From assembly GCA_020091685.1 (NCBI GenBank), contig CM034610.1:11158746-11222745 (forward strand): a stretch of DNA of 64,000 bases, written 5' to 3'. Source of the stretch: Lutjanus erythropterus. Taxonomy: Eukaryota > Chordata > Actinopteri > Lutjaniformes > Lutjanidae. Position numbers and translations under genes: made by a program. Under the pieces are notes generated by a model, which saw only the letters and a program-made list of their open reading frames with translations, did not search any database and was not told the DNA's origin. Positions 35,922-48,964 of this stretch are shown here, piece by piece (position 1 is the first letter of the stretch; each line of letters starts with the position of its first letter).

Positions 35922-38350
35922 AACTCATCTGTCTGCCTCTCTATAGATTAGCTGCTGTTTCTATCATTCAGCATTTTTTTTTATTGTCTGCACTTTATTG
36001 ACTTTATGTTATACATTGACGTGTAACAGTTTTGTTTTGTCTGTTTTGTTCAGAGAGATGTGTGGCAACATTTTGACAATATGTGCCTGGTTGCATAAAA
36101 CTACTTAGGCCAGGGGTTCCCAAACTGTAGGGTGTGTGTTAGCTTAGCTTCCGACAGGGGGGCATGCCAGAAAAAGTTTGGGAATCACTGACTTAGGCTA
36201 AAGTTTCCCTGAAAATTTCATCTAAAAATGCCTTTGAAAAAACTACTTGCATAAAATCACCCTCAAGATTTCCCTAGGATGTCGCAAGGGAAAATGCTCT
36301 ATGTGTTGCCCTTATACTAGCAACTTTATAGCTAGCTAGCCAAGAATTAAAATAACGTTAGCTGTATTGCTTTATTGAAACTCACCAGTTTTTGTCAACC
36401 CCTGACAATTTTCGGCTTTTTCCTTCCTTGCTGTCATGGTAACGTTTTCATATTTCTTCAACGGTTAGTTTTACAGCAGTATTTTTCACATCTGATGTTG
36501 TCAGTTAGGGTACTTCTTGCCATATCTTCCACCTCCACATATTTGTTAAAGCTGGGTTTAATTTATTGTGGATTATGTGCTTGAGCTTTCCACGTTCTTC
36601 AAATAGAACAACATTTCATTTTCTGTCCAGTTTGGCTTTTGTTTCTCTTTGTTGTCTATTTTGGAAAAGCTAGCCAGCACACACTAACTGGTGACTAAGC
36701 TAGCTAACAGCTAATGATAATATGTGTTATGTGTTTTTTTCCCCAAGACTAGCCCTAACTAGTTAACACTTATGGTGGTTTATGCAACCGGGCACTAGAG
36801 CTGTAGTGTTGAATGTGTGAATGCACCAAAGTTCAGCTTGTTGGCAGTCAGGTGGCAATCAGAGAGCCATGTCCAACATTTCTTTCTTTACCATGATTAA
36901 GGTACTTCAGTCCTTCAGTACACCCACCACCATGGTCAAAGATCCCCTCAGGTTTTGGCACAAAGACATAATATCGCCTCACAGTCACCCACACACCCCT
37001 CCCTCCACACTCAAAAGCTTAATGTAAATCCACTCTAGTCCGGCACAGACTGCACGCATGTACTGCTACTACAGTACTACAAATACACTGAGGTCCACAG
37101 TAGCTGCAGTTTGCTGTTGACATGTGAGTTGGTGTTGCGTGCTGTGCGGGAGCAGGAAAGATTTAGAAGTCTGGCTAATGTTTTGTCTATTGCTTAACTA
37201 GGAAATGGGCTTAGAGCCAACATCAATCAAACCTCTGATCCTGACATGGTCAGTCATTTTTAAGGTGAACATATCAGGAAAAGTATAATTTGGCACTTTA
37301 ACTGTCATGTGGTTCTGGCTGCTAGTTCGAGCATGTGTGCAATAGGCTTATTTTTCTCTTTTCTAGTTTATGTATGAGTTAGCAAAAACTAGACTTTGTT
37401 GGGAATTGTTATTCTTGGCATGCATAACTGTTACCAGTGATAGGAGAGAATCTATCACAGTGCTTTTTCCTTGCCTTTTCCATTTGAACAAAGCCTGTTT
37501 AAATGGTGAATTCATGTTGAAAATATATTCATAGCATCAGTGTTGTGAAATATTTTTAATTGTGATTTGCATTTTGTTTGCAGTTTAACCGAGCACTGAA
37601 CAGAAAATGTAACAGATTAGAGTGTGGGTTTTCAAAGTCTGAGACTGTGGTCTCCCCTCAGGCAAACCTTGGATAAATGCAACCACCCTTAAGACTTATT
37701 TATGCCCCCTTTACATATAAAAATAGATAACATCTGTTTCAAAGGATGTAACCGTCACTGCCGACATACTTCCATGCGTCCTTTACTTTGGCATGGATGT
37801 TAAGCAATGCATGCACTAGAGGGCGCCGGTCAGAGTCAAAAGTTATCCCAATAACAAAAGTCAAAAGTTTTTGACAACAACAAACATGCCGACACCGGAG
37901 GAGATTGTAATACTTCTTGAGAAAGGCAAATTTGGAGGCAGCTGTATGGACAGGGGTCGTCTGTGCGACTATTAAAAACACCGCCACATGTGGACGGAGA
38001 ATTTTTTTTTTTTTACTAGCTAATTAAGGATCAGCGTCATTTCCCATACTTAAGGATTTTCATGCCTTTTTTTGTGTCCTGAGCTTGAACCCAGAGGTCA
38101 GAAGAAGAAGGCTCTATCTGTATCTATAACGTTTAGCATAAACGAGCCTTTACTTTACCTGCCTAGTTTCTGTGAATTCCTGCATGTCTATGGGATCTTG
38201 ATTATGTCATTTGATCACACAGACTTTCAACAATTGAGCCAAGATAGTCTACTATTGCTGTTTGACATAACTTCGGACTACATGAAGTACTTAAAAGAAA
38301 TTTGTTCAAAGCCATTTATTAGTTTCTGACTCTGATAAAGTGAAAAAAGC

Positions 38351-38901
38351 AATAAAATTTCCCAACACATTCCTATTTCTCTCACCAAAATCACATACAT
38401 TAAGACTATTGTATGTGATCTCCTTTTGATTATTTATGCAATAAGTAATATTTTTTCACTTCCATTCTCCTGAAACCTCCTGGGGAGGCCCACCTCCCAC
38501 TTTGAAAAACTCCTGGATTAGGTCTATCAAAACTCTCAATATATTTTAAATGTACTTTGTTGTACATAAATCATTTCTATGTGTTTCATCATTTTCCATT
38601 ACACTATTGTCTGTGTCCAGAAAAATAAGTAGTTTTTTTGTGTTATCTCTGCTTTTAGCACAACTATAAGTCCTTGTCTATCTTGTCTTGTGGCCTTCTT
38701 ATGGAGACAAGTGCCATTCAATGTTTTCTAAATGTTGGAAATTATGTACTTTGCCAAAAAAATGAAAATGTGAAAAATAAAGGATGTTACTACTGCAAAA
38801 TGAATTTACTGTCTTTTATCTATCAACCACGACATTGCAGGTTTCCTGCTGCAGCATGTATCCATGTTACATTTTATATTTTAAAAGTCCCATGAAATAA
38901 A
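38351..38901 (+). terminator. nptx2: Candidate nptx2 poly(A) signals
   Basis: The first AATAAA hexamers on the plus strand after the stop codon are at 38351-38356, 38776-38781 and 38896-38901. The second is followed by T-rich sequence (ACTGTCTTTTATC) and looks best. Use of these would give a 3' UTR of 2.4-3.0 kb. Position-based inference only. Confidence 0.35.
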
Positions 38902-39289
38902 TCAGGGCCATCTGATATCATTCAGTGGATCAAGTAGTCTTCAGTTTTAAAAACTTTTTCTCTTGTTAGTGGTGTCCGCAAAGCTGGTAAGGTGACACAG
39001 CAGTGACATGAGCGGTTAATTACACAGAGCTGAGCAGGATCTTTCGAGTCAGATGGCTTGGGTCAAGACAACAACAGGTGTCCTGGGTGGCATTAGCAAC
39101 GCTTAACAGATGAGAGAGGCCGAAAGGTCACGGGTGGCGTCACAGACACACTCCCTCAGACAAGGCAGCTCCTTCTGACCACACACTGTCCTCAAATGAG
39201 GCTGAAACTACATCTACATGTTTTTGAAGGCCATAAAGTAAACTCAACAAAAACATAAAAGCAAAGATATAAATATAAAAGACATAAAA

Positions 39290-39540
39290 GATTTTGTTTT
39301 CAAATTTCAAGGAGCAACATGTAACAAAAATTTGTACTGCAGTCCAAATAGTGAATTGGAGCCATAGATGGAATATTACAAACAAAAACCCACTGCTCTG
39401 AAAATACACACTCTGGAGTTGGAGTTGAGTGACTTCCTGCCTTACTGCCGGCCAGACTCCGATAACAAATGCTTAATTTAGCCTTTATAAACATCTACCC
39501 CTTCTAAAAGATTATTAATGATTTCTTATGGCTCATAAAC
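39290..39540 (-). repeat. Probable dispersed teleost repeat
   Basis: ACACTCTGGAGTTGGAGTTG, GCCGGCCAGACTCCGATAAC and ATTTAGCCTTTATAAACATC occur in the order of a common fish repeat I recognise by sight. No coding potential. Confidence 0.45.
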
Positions 39541-42500
39541 AGACACTCACTCAGTGAACATTCGTGATTAATTTGACATTAACACAGGTCATGGGCCGGA
39601 ATAGAAATTTTAGAGGACACCAAGGCCGTAGTGTTGCTGTCAGACAGGCGAATATTTCAACAAACTTTCCTTAATATCTGATGATATAACAAGGTTATTT
39701 TATGATTTAGTACAGTAAATATATTACAGATTTCTCCTTTAGAGAGCACTTCTCCTTTACCAAGATAATCTATCCCCCTGACAGGTGTGGCATATAAAAT
39801 GTGGATTAAACAACCGGCCATGATAAAAGGTCACTTTAAAATGTTAAGTTTTATCTAGAAAAACTACATTCATTAAGCACTAAATGATGACTATTTCACA
39901 TAGGAATGCAGATACATACTACATAAAGCAATGCTGATTGTAATGCTGCTAGCCTAATACATATATATGGAAAAAAAAAACATAATACTGTATGGGTCTG
40001 ACTCGAACTGGGTTTCGTCATTGCAGCCTTCACACTATGATCTTCAGTGAAGTCGTTTGATTAATTTGTAAAATTCACACAGGGTGTTTTTCATGTGCAC
40101 AGAATTTATGCAGCTTGAATGTTCATGTCAGCATAATGCACTTCTTTGTTCCTTTCTTCACCGCATGTCATGTTCCAGTGGCACAGGATGCTCTGTATGT
40201 TATGGCCTTTTATCTGGGCTGAAAGAGAAAGAAAACAACAACATAAAAGTCTCCGTCCGGCTTTTCAGAGCGGAATCCAATCAATAATGGTCATGGAAAT
40301 AGAAAAGAAGATGTCAAAGGCCAGTCTGAATCTGCTCCTACTTTATTAGCCTGTTTTATGTTGTGTTTTACAGGCGGGATAAATGGATAAAAGCAGGGCT
40401 GGTTGGTAAATAGTTGGTTGGTTAGTTCATGAAATGATGCAAGAAGCATAAAGGGGAGATATAATGATGTCTCATTTTGACAAGCAAATTATCTTGAACC
40501 TAAAATACACTCAGAGTTTACACCAGTAAAAAGTTTTTCTTCATTTTGAAAAAGTGTGTTTGGTAAAGAGTTGGCTCTAGGGGTGAAAATATCAGTCTTT
40601 CAATTTGGTTCATATGAAGAAAAGGTGTAATAATGAAGACTGATTCCTGCAAGTAAATTACCTTGAACTTAGATCAGCCTAGAAAACACAAAAACTTACC
40701 ATGACTGCAGCACGTTCTTGAATAAAAATAGAAATCATGAAGTGGAAAGTTGTTTCCTTGAAATGAGCTGAACATCAGTGATGAATGAATAGATGCATTT
40801 CACAGCTTTGAATGGAGAACCAGACGTTCACATAGGTTACAGTAAAGCATTACCTGAAGTTGCACTAGTCGATGTTTTTATAAATCACAATGGATCAAAT
40901 AAGCTGTATTTGAACTAAAGGAGCTATATATTCCTATATATATATTCCTCCCATTGGTTTTCAACAGCTGACTTCACAAACATGTTAAAACTGTCAGTGA
41001 CATTATACAAATAGCCACCTTTAGTTTATAAGCTACTGCTTCATAGCTAACGTTTGCACTGCCAGATGTTTACTTACCAGTCTGTAACATCTCCGCATTG
41101 AAATGTCTAAAAGCGCTAGACGTGTTATATATTTGGTTGACTTGTGTACTTATATTATTCCAAATCATTCCAACGTGGAGAAACTTCTTTAATCTTTTCA
41201 AGGTAACAGTGGGTTTCCAGCTGGAACATTGCTTTTTAGTTGCTAGTTGCTACAACTTCGGTGAACGTGACTGAAAGTAATGTGAATAAAACTAATATTA
41301 CTTGTCCATGAATATGATTTCTGCCTGAGTCATGTCAGATAGACTTTCATCAGCTATAGTGGCTGTTTAATAATGAAAGACAACAACTACCATGATCCCA
41401 TGCTACTTCACAACATCAAAGTATGTCTTTTAGAGACCCCTAGCAGCAGGATTAACAGGGCTGCTGCTGGCCATTTGGCTACCCTAAGTGTAACTGTATT
41501 TTGCCACCACCAAGGGGACAATGGTCACACTCTGACGTCCTTCATGAAATGTAATATTACAGTCTTTTCTTATTGGGTGAAAATATACCAATTCTATTAT
41601 TAATTATTGCACATATATATGTTTCTAATATTAAAAGATGACTAGTGTATTTCAAGTAGCCTGTGATTATGATGGAAAATATATAAAATGTTACAATTGC
41701 CCCCAGTCTCCCCTATCTGAATTAATATCTCAAAATGTTGTTTCTCATAACTCTGAGATACTAACTCAGTATTTTTGAAATACTAGATCATTAAATCATT
41801 CATCATTATTTCGTTTCATGATGGAGACAAACATATAACGCAGATCTATGTGTCTGACTCCAGCTGGCAGTGTAGTTCATACACTTCACGTATTTGCCAC
41901 AGAATTATATAGGTACATAAAGCTTTGTGATCAAATGAAGTTCTTTTATCACATCAACACTTCTGTCCATATTCATAGTCTCTCTGTCACTGCCTCAGCT
42001 TCAGCGGATATGAGTGAATATAAGTATTTCTTCGCTGCAGACTTTAACCACAGCAGTGTTTCAGCTCAAGGTCGATCCTCTCACAGACGTGAAGCACCCA
42101 CAGGTCTCCACAGTACCTCTGACAGCTTGTATTCATCAGGAAACTCACAATTAATAAAGTTGTCACACCTCTAACAGAGGACAAGCTGTTGCTAAACACC
42201 ATCAAGGTGCTAAACAACATAAAAATAATCTGACTGACATTAGCACAGCTGGAAGGGACTCAAGGATTTTGTTTTGTGTGATGTTATTTTATGCAATCCC
42301 TCATGCTTAGAGTAATTTTGTCAATACTTTTCTATCTGTTTTACATTTAATAACAATTAACACCTTGTACTTTGTGTACTTGAGTTCATCATGTGCTAGA
42401 ACTATTTTTGTCTGCGAGTCCAAAATGTATGATAATGTAAAGTGTCCTCAAAGCAGATATGCATGCTTAATACTTTTGATTTTTGTCTGTGTTGTTGATA

Positions 42501-42820
42501 CATACTCTTCCCACAATGCAATGCACAAAGGAAACAGTGGAGAAGCTCACAGCTGAAAAATACTGAACTGAAGCTATTCCAAAGACATTTTGGGAAACAA
42601 AACAAAACAAATTACATTGTATCCAAACTGCTAATACAGTACATACTATGAGAAGTCTGTAGTGCGTACTGTATAAATTCAAGAACGCAAATGTGATTTC
42701 TGGTTTCCATTTGACGGGGATCTACACTGAGCTTACTGCAAAATTGATTGTACATGATCATCATTTCTTTTAAATAATTAGCACTGCAGGAGAAAACATT
42801 CTAAAAAGGAGACATGATGT

Positions 42821-42956
42821 TTTATTATTTTTCTGGAAAGCAAAGCAAAGCAAAGTGCAAATCTACACATCGGCATGAAATAAAAATCCATTCGCAGCAT
42901 GCTTTTAATCACACTCATTGTTTAAATATGAGCTGCACTTGTGCTATTAATTTATT
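42821..42956 (-). terminator. Candidate poly(A) signals of the TMEM130-like gene
   Basis: On the minus strand, AATAAA occurs at 42956-42951 and 42826-42821, about 355 and 485 nt past the stop codon. Either could define the 3' end. Confidence 0.4.
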
Positions 42957-43310
42957 ATGAGTTCATTTGAATGTCAGCTCGAGCTCTGTGACTCATTAAT
43001 TGATCATCATCATCTATTTACAAAAATGCAGAAGGCGTTTGACCTACTAGCATTAGTAACTAAAGCATTCATTATTAACACATCTAGAACATAACTCTAA
43101 ATACATAAATACAAGCACACTTTTGCAACTAGATGTTTTAAAATGACATATCAGGCGTTGGCCAATTAATCATTCACAGACTTAGCTATACACATCTATA
43201 ACACGGTGATATGAAAGATGTGCATTGTTATTACTTTTGTAATGTCATAAATGTGCATTTTCTTCTCCCAAACACCTTCATGTAGCCACAGTATGTTCGA
43301 ACACAGGTGG

Positions 43311-46300
43311 TTATGAGGAGTATTGAGTTCCAAACTGCAAGAGGAGCGGCTCTTTCTCTCCTTTCTCCGTGTTGGAGATGTTCAAAAGAATCGAGCTTTG
43401 GCCATCAGAATCTTGGTTCTTCAGGAACAAAGCGTTGCTGGAAGAAGAAATCTGAAAAAAAATCACATGTTCAGACAAATGTCAACCTGTTGTAAAACAA
43501 ATATTTGTTTCAAAGTTAGATTGAATACAGTTCCACGAGCTATGGAGACTGATAGTCCAGTTGATATTGACATTTCTGTGCCACACGCAGGTGTAATCTG
43601 TGAGCACAGACAGCCTCCTTGTGGTCATAAACTGCATTCAAGTGCAGTCACTGATGCTCTTTATGCAGATTTGGATTCTATCCTTCACAGCTATGACAAC
43701 ACACATATATTAGCAATTATTTACCTCTAAACATGATAAAGCACATCACTTTACCACAACTTTATTTTGTTTCCTGTTCTTCATTCAGCTCTTATCACCA
43801 CTTCTTATCCCTCCAAACTGTGGTCGAAGTTAAACATCTAACTACGTCTAAGACGTTGCAGTGCTTTCAGTTCCGTACCTGTGATCTGTAGAGATGACGA
43901 GGGCGGCAGGCAATGACTGTGATGAAGGTGAAGGTTGCTACAAGAATGGCAGCACACGTCAGGATGAAGAACAGGTGGTGGTTAGCTGCAGAGAACACAG
44001 AAAGAACATGTTACTTGTGAGCGTGGTCCTCTTAGAATCAAAGTCACAGTGAAGCGTCTCAATAATGTCTTATGTCGATGTATTTACGATAAGACAAGAC
44101 AAAATACGATACGATACAATATGATGTGATGCGATGCAATATTAATCCCAAAGGAAAATCTTGTGAGAGATTGTTCCAAAGTCACAGTAACATGAGAGAA
44201 AAAACAAGAAAGCATTAAATATAAAGTGAAACATAAAATAATAGAATTATTTGAAACGGGATACGTCAACAAATATTTTGTGAATCGAAAGGTTTGAATT
44301 AAGGAGACAGTCATGTTGAGTATCCCAATGTGCAGACTATTCATATTGATATCAGAAGGTATTAGAACACTCAACTTTTTCATGTAAGATATGAAACTGC
44401 AGTTTCTGTGAAAAAAGGCTGATCTGAATTTAAGTGCATCATGTAAATATCACGTTTAGTATCTGGGTGACATGACATGACACGTTATGACATCAGAGGC
44501 TCTGTTGAGACAGCAACTAGTGTAAATGCAGTCCATGGCTAAGAGGTGAAAGCCTGTGAGTCTATTAGCCACCCTTACACTTTTCTGTCTAGGGTTATGA
44601 CCATGTTTAGTCATGTGACCAAACCACACTATATCTGCTGTCAAAATTCCCTCAATAGCTGCAGCAACGAGGCCTTAAGTACCAAATAATCTCCATATTT
44701 TCTTTAGAAAAAAGTTGCTCATACCTGCTGGTAGAAACTGACACTAAAAGCTGGTTATTAAGAGTTCCAGTTGGATCAGAACAGCGGCGAATCAATTGAA
44801 TACAGCAGTCATGTGCTGAGCAGTCAGATCACTCTGGATTCCTCCATTTTCACTGCTCCCTCTCTGTCTGTGGAACTAATACAGCTAAATGCTGCATGGT
44901 GAGTTTTATCTGAAACACCTCATGACACAGCACAGCTCCTCTTAGTTTTAGGAATCTTATTTGTTGTGGACAACTAGAAAATCACATTATTTTATCAGAA
45001 AAAAATATCTGAATGCATGACCAAATTCAAAATGATAGATCATTATAAAGAATCGCAGATTTCTATCATTTTTTTTGCATTCAAATTACATCAAAGCAGA
45101 GTCAATGCCTTGAAACATATGGAGCACTAAGAGAGCCTTGCAAATGGCCATAAAATTGTTAACTGATCTACATTTAGTTGTACAGCGAATCATTGCATTA
45201 ATCAAAAAAGCTGACAGATAATAAAAATAAAGTATATCAATAGGAAACATATTTAAAAAATAATGTAATTTTACAAATAAAATAACCAAACTCAATCAAC
45301 ATACTGACCAATCAAAAGTGGACATTGATAAAATTAATCAAAATGTCAGCTGGTTTCTCATTTATTTTTCCATTTGTATCATATAAGTCTATTTAATATT
45401 AATCAACAATTAAGGGTGATGGGGTGTTGTTCAGGTTTTCTCTGCTCACACGGCACAGTAACATGGATCAAGGGTTAAAAACTGCGTAAAGGTGAAAAAC
45501 AACCCGAGAAATGAGGGATAATGTGCATTAAGTGGGTCACCTTGCTTTGTGTCACCCTGAAGGGGTTTATTTTACAGCAGTGAACTGTTATCAGTCCATT
45601 ATTCCACTTATTACATGGCTACTTGCTAAAAATATAAATTTCACACAAATTATTGATTTGAAAATGATTGTATTGATTTAAAAAGTATTTCATTGCTCTT
45701 ACTAAGTCCTCCAGAGTCTAGGATCAGAACTTTCAACAAAGCCGTAATAATGGCAGAATAAGTCACTGAAAGCCTACAATATTTTGCTCCCTATTCAGAA
45801 AGCAGCAATGTAAAGTTCCTTTAATGTGATTTCTTCAGATGTTTGTCCAGTTTGACATGTAGGCCTCAAACCACTGAAGTGTAAAACTCTCACAGTCCCT
45901 CCGCTTGGACTTCCCACTGCTCAATAGATGAGATGAAACTTCTTGGACGAGTGGCGAAACATGTTAAACACTACAAATACAGTCCACTATAGCAGAGAGG
46001 ATGAAAGTCCAGACAAATATCAGAAGCCTTTATCTTGTTGTGGTTCTTCATGACAGATTTTAGAAAGGTTTCATAACCCTGAAGGGGGATAAATTCTCAT
46101 AGAAAGCATGTTCAGTTATGAAAATCAGGAGTTATAACAGTAATATGCCATGAAGCACACCACTCTGTAAGCAGTCCTCTGCCTTTTAACTCTTTCTCTG
46201 CCTGTTTGTTTTCTTGCCCGCCTCAGTTTCTGTCTTTCCGTCACACCTTTCCTATCTCCTCCATCTTTTTGTTATGGAAAGTAACCTGTCAGTCTGCAGG

Positions 46301-48964
46301 TGTGTGTGTGTGTTTGTGTGTGTGTGTCCACTCACTGCTTTTCTTGACGTAGAGGCTGAAGGAGGTCTGCAGCTTGCTGATGTCATTGCGGACACTGATG
46401 TCCAAGCAGTGGACGCCCACAGAAGTGAATGTGTGGTTCAGACGCAGGGTGTTTTCATACAGCATGGTCAACGTGCAGCCCTGAGACATGTCTGGCACAC
46501 AGTTGGGCAGGATTCGCCAGCACACCCACATGGGAGGACTAAACACACACATACACGCACAAATTAAATTAATTTCAAATAAAATATGAAAGAGAAGCAA
46601 TAAAAAAATGGAAAAACAAAATGCCACTTACCTTCCATCAACATGAAAAGCCAGACTGGTGTTCTGAGACACCTCATAATCTGACGGCCCCTTCAGCACA
46701 ATGTTTTTGATGGCATCTAAAAATTAATTTCAGTTATTAGTCATTTCATCTCCTTCTATGATTAGTTTAGCCACAGCTGTGTTTGGAAAGATACAACATG
46801 CACTTTTAAATAAATCCACTTTGACAGTTCATTTAGTACTGAACATTTAAATTTACATTTAAATTTACTCAAGAGTAATCTGCCCCACACCACTGTTTTT
46901 TATTCATTGTAAAACAACAACAAGAACAAAATTTAAAAACTTTAATGTCTGGGCTGCCTTAAAATTTTAAGTTGACTGAATTTGAAAAGGTAATTTGAGG
47001 TACTTTTGTAATGATTCAAAACAAATAAACGTCTCTGCTCAAATAGACTTTATATTTATTCAGTTATACTTGAGAACATGTTCATTAAGCTTAAGATATT
47101 AAGTTAAACCAAGAACTCTTCGGTCACACTGAGAAACTTTACAAACAAATTTGATTTCCTTTCCTTTTTCTCTGTTAATGAGTTGACTGAACTCTGTACA
47201 GTACACTCATTAAACTCATCATTTCAAGTTGGAAGAACCAATGTTTATAAGTTCTAGAGTATTCTGAAAATAAATAAATAAATAAACTCTAAATTCAAAA
47301 TTTTATTAACTTGAACAAATACAATTTGTATATTTACTTTAAGTCAGTGAGAAAAGATGAGTTGATTCCACTAAATTCCTGATTTTTCACAGCGCTAACA
47401 TTTGCTGAAAGTGCACTTCACCGTGTATTTCAGAAGTAGCTGAAAAAATTTAATATTTTAAACAAGTCACATTTAGATTTCAGCTTCAGTGATTGCAGTC
47501 AATAATTGTGGATCATAACAACTTGAAATTACACCCTGTACCCTTAACCTGCTTTTCCTATTTCAGTAAAAGTGAATCAGATCAGGTTTGTCCTTGTAAA
47601 TTACTGTACGTATAATAATGCACATCTGACGTCATGATGTTCTCATCTTTTTTCAGATTTTTCCCCCTGCAGTTGAACCGCCATCTTCTCTTTATGACTT
47701 GGAAAGACGGTCTAATGCCACGACCAAATAATATAATATGCTAGATATAAAAGGATCTACATGAATCGGTTAAATTCTGTTGTTTAAGTCTTTGTAAACT
47801 CACTATGTTAAGTCATGCTAACATTAGCTAACTAAAATAGCACACTAAGGTTACTATTGAAGAATCTTTTCTAGAAATCATACTGTTAGGTTGTTATGGA
47901 GTTGTATTTTACTTTTGGGTAAAGCAAAGTATTGAGTTGGAAAATTGGAAACTTGGCCTCTCTTAAATTTAGGTTGCATTAATGCAAACTGCCAACTTCA
48001 AAGTAATCAGATTATTTAGTACATCTGACTTAAAGCAATTGTGTTCATCTAACTTGTTAACCTGATTTGAAAAATTGATTGATTTGTGTGTTATCAATTG
48101 AAGTTTTTAAAATTTGGTCCAACAATTCTCTTTTTTCAGTGTAGGATCAGGTGACATTAACTCACCTCATCATCTAATCATATTTATTCAAGGAAATAAA
48201 GTTGTAAGACTGAAAATTAAACTTTGAAATTTAAATTGAGCGCAACAGCTGAAATATTTTGACCCATTTAAGTGCAACTAGTTGCTCATGAATTAATATA
48301 AAACTACAAACCGAGCACTTTTAGGTCCATGGAGTAGAAGTCAGTGAGCAGAGGTGCATATTTGGTCACATTCACTCCGACTTTGAGCCTCAGAGTATAG
48401 TTCCCTGATTCAGCGTAATGGTAGCGAACCACCGGCTCTGTCCCCTGGATCACCTCTCTGCGTCAGAAATCAAAAGATGTATAAAAGATATAGAAAATCC
48501 AAACCTTCATTTGTATTACAAATATGGAAAAGTCCTCGTACCCATTCCCCAAGTCCCACGTGTAGGTGAACTTTGCCTTGCTGAAATTCTTCTGGGGGTC
48601 AAAGAGTTCAAACATGGTCTCAGTGGGAATACTTGAAGCCAGTTCTCCCGTGTCCCTCACATAGGTGGCATTTCCCTCGATCTGATAGAAAACCAACTTT
48701 CCAGCGATATTTTCTGTCCAAAAGAAAGGATATAGTTAAGAAGCCATGATTCCTGATAGAAAGGTATAAACGAGAAATGCTCGACAACTTACCCAAATCT
48801 GTCAAAGGGTCTACGGTCTCAGCCACACCCAGGACGGCCAGGAGAAGGAGCATCAAGATCCGGACAACATTTTTTCTGTAAGCAAACATCCCACAGTTTC
48901 AAAAAGGAATATCAGAAAAAATATATTGTATTAGATGTAATAGATGTTAGATGTACCTGTCCAT
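43311..48964 (-). CDS. tmem130: TMEM130-like PKD-domain type I membrane protein (complete, 8 coding exons, 314 aa)
   Basis: Exons, in gene order: 48964-48957, 48875-48793, 48713-48542, 48457-48312, 46716-46632, 46538-46336, 43985-43879, 43451-43311 (TAA at 43313-43311); total 945 nt in frame. Start: ATG at 48964 has a strong Kozak context (GATATGG) and an in-frame TGA 15 bases upstream. Residues 2-21 (DRKNVVRILMLLLLAVLGVA) are a signal peptide. A PKD domain covers about 36-137, with WDLGNG at 83-88 and a YxYxxxGxYxLxL end. A Cys-rich segment (GSPPMWVCWRILPNC) near 164-185 matches human TMEM130 (GSPPLTVCWRL). A transmembrane helix spans about 237-259 and the cytoplasmic tail 260-314. Synteny next to NPTX2 supports TMEM130. 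Odd points are the lack of the first ~100 ectodomain residues of the human protein and a different tail containing EKEPLL, as in GPNMB/PMEL tails. Molecular function is unknown. Confidence 0.85.
46300..46327. repeat. (TG)n microsatellite near exon 6 donor of the TMEM130-like gene
   Basis: An interrupted TG array. In gene orientation it is (CA)n beginning at intron position +9 after GTGAGTGG. Confidence 0.95.
46959..47381 (+). mobile_element. Dispersed repeat, copy A (direct partner at 52221-52805)
   Basis: Shares ATTTTAAGTTGACTGAATTT, TGTAATGATTCAAAACAAAT, AACTCTTCGGTCACACTGA, ACTCATCATTTCAAGT and GTTGATTCCACTAAATTCCT with 52221-52805 in the same order. The element may continue to about 48147, where sequence ends in TTTTTTCAGTGTAGG, a terminus seen on many fish DNA transposons. 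It lies in intron 4 of the TMEM130-like gene. Confidence 0.75.

Larger units (their letters stand above)
36000..42800. other. Convergent intergenic DNA between nptx2 and the TMEM130-like gene
   Basis: No convincing gene on either strand. The left 2.5-3 kb may be nptx2 3' UTR. Fragments of old repeats occur at 36110-36200 (GGGGTTCCCAAACTGTAGGG and its rough inverse AAAGTTTGGGAATCACTGA) and 39290-39540. A near-consensus CTCF motif is at 37814-37827. The block 38960-39180 has higher GC than its surroundings and could be a regulatory element, but nothing in the sequence proves it. Confidence 0.55.

Noticed and set aside
41848-42174. 108-codon plus-strand frame in the nptx2-TMEM130 gap
   Set aside because: No similarity to a known protein and no start or splice context. 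Adjacent sequence looks like decayed repeats.
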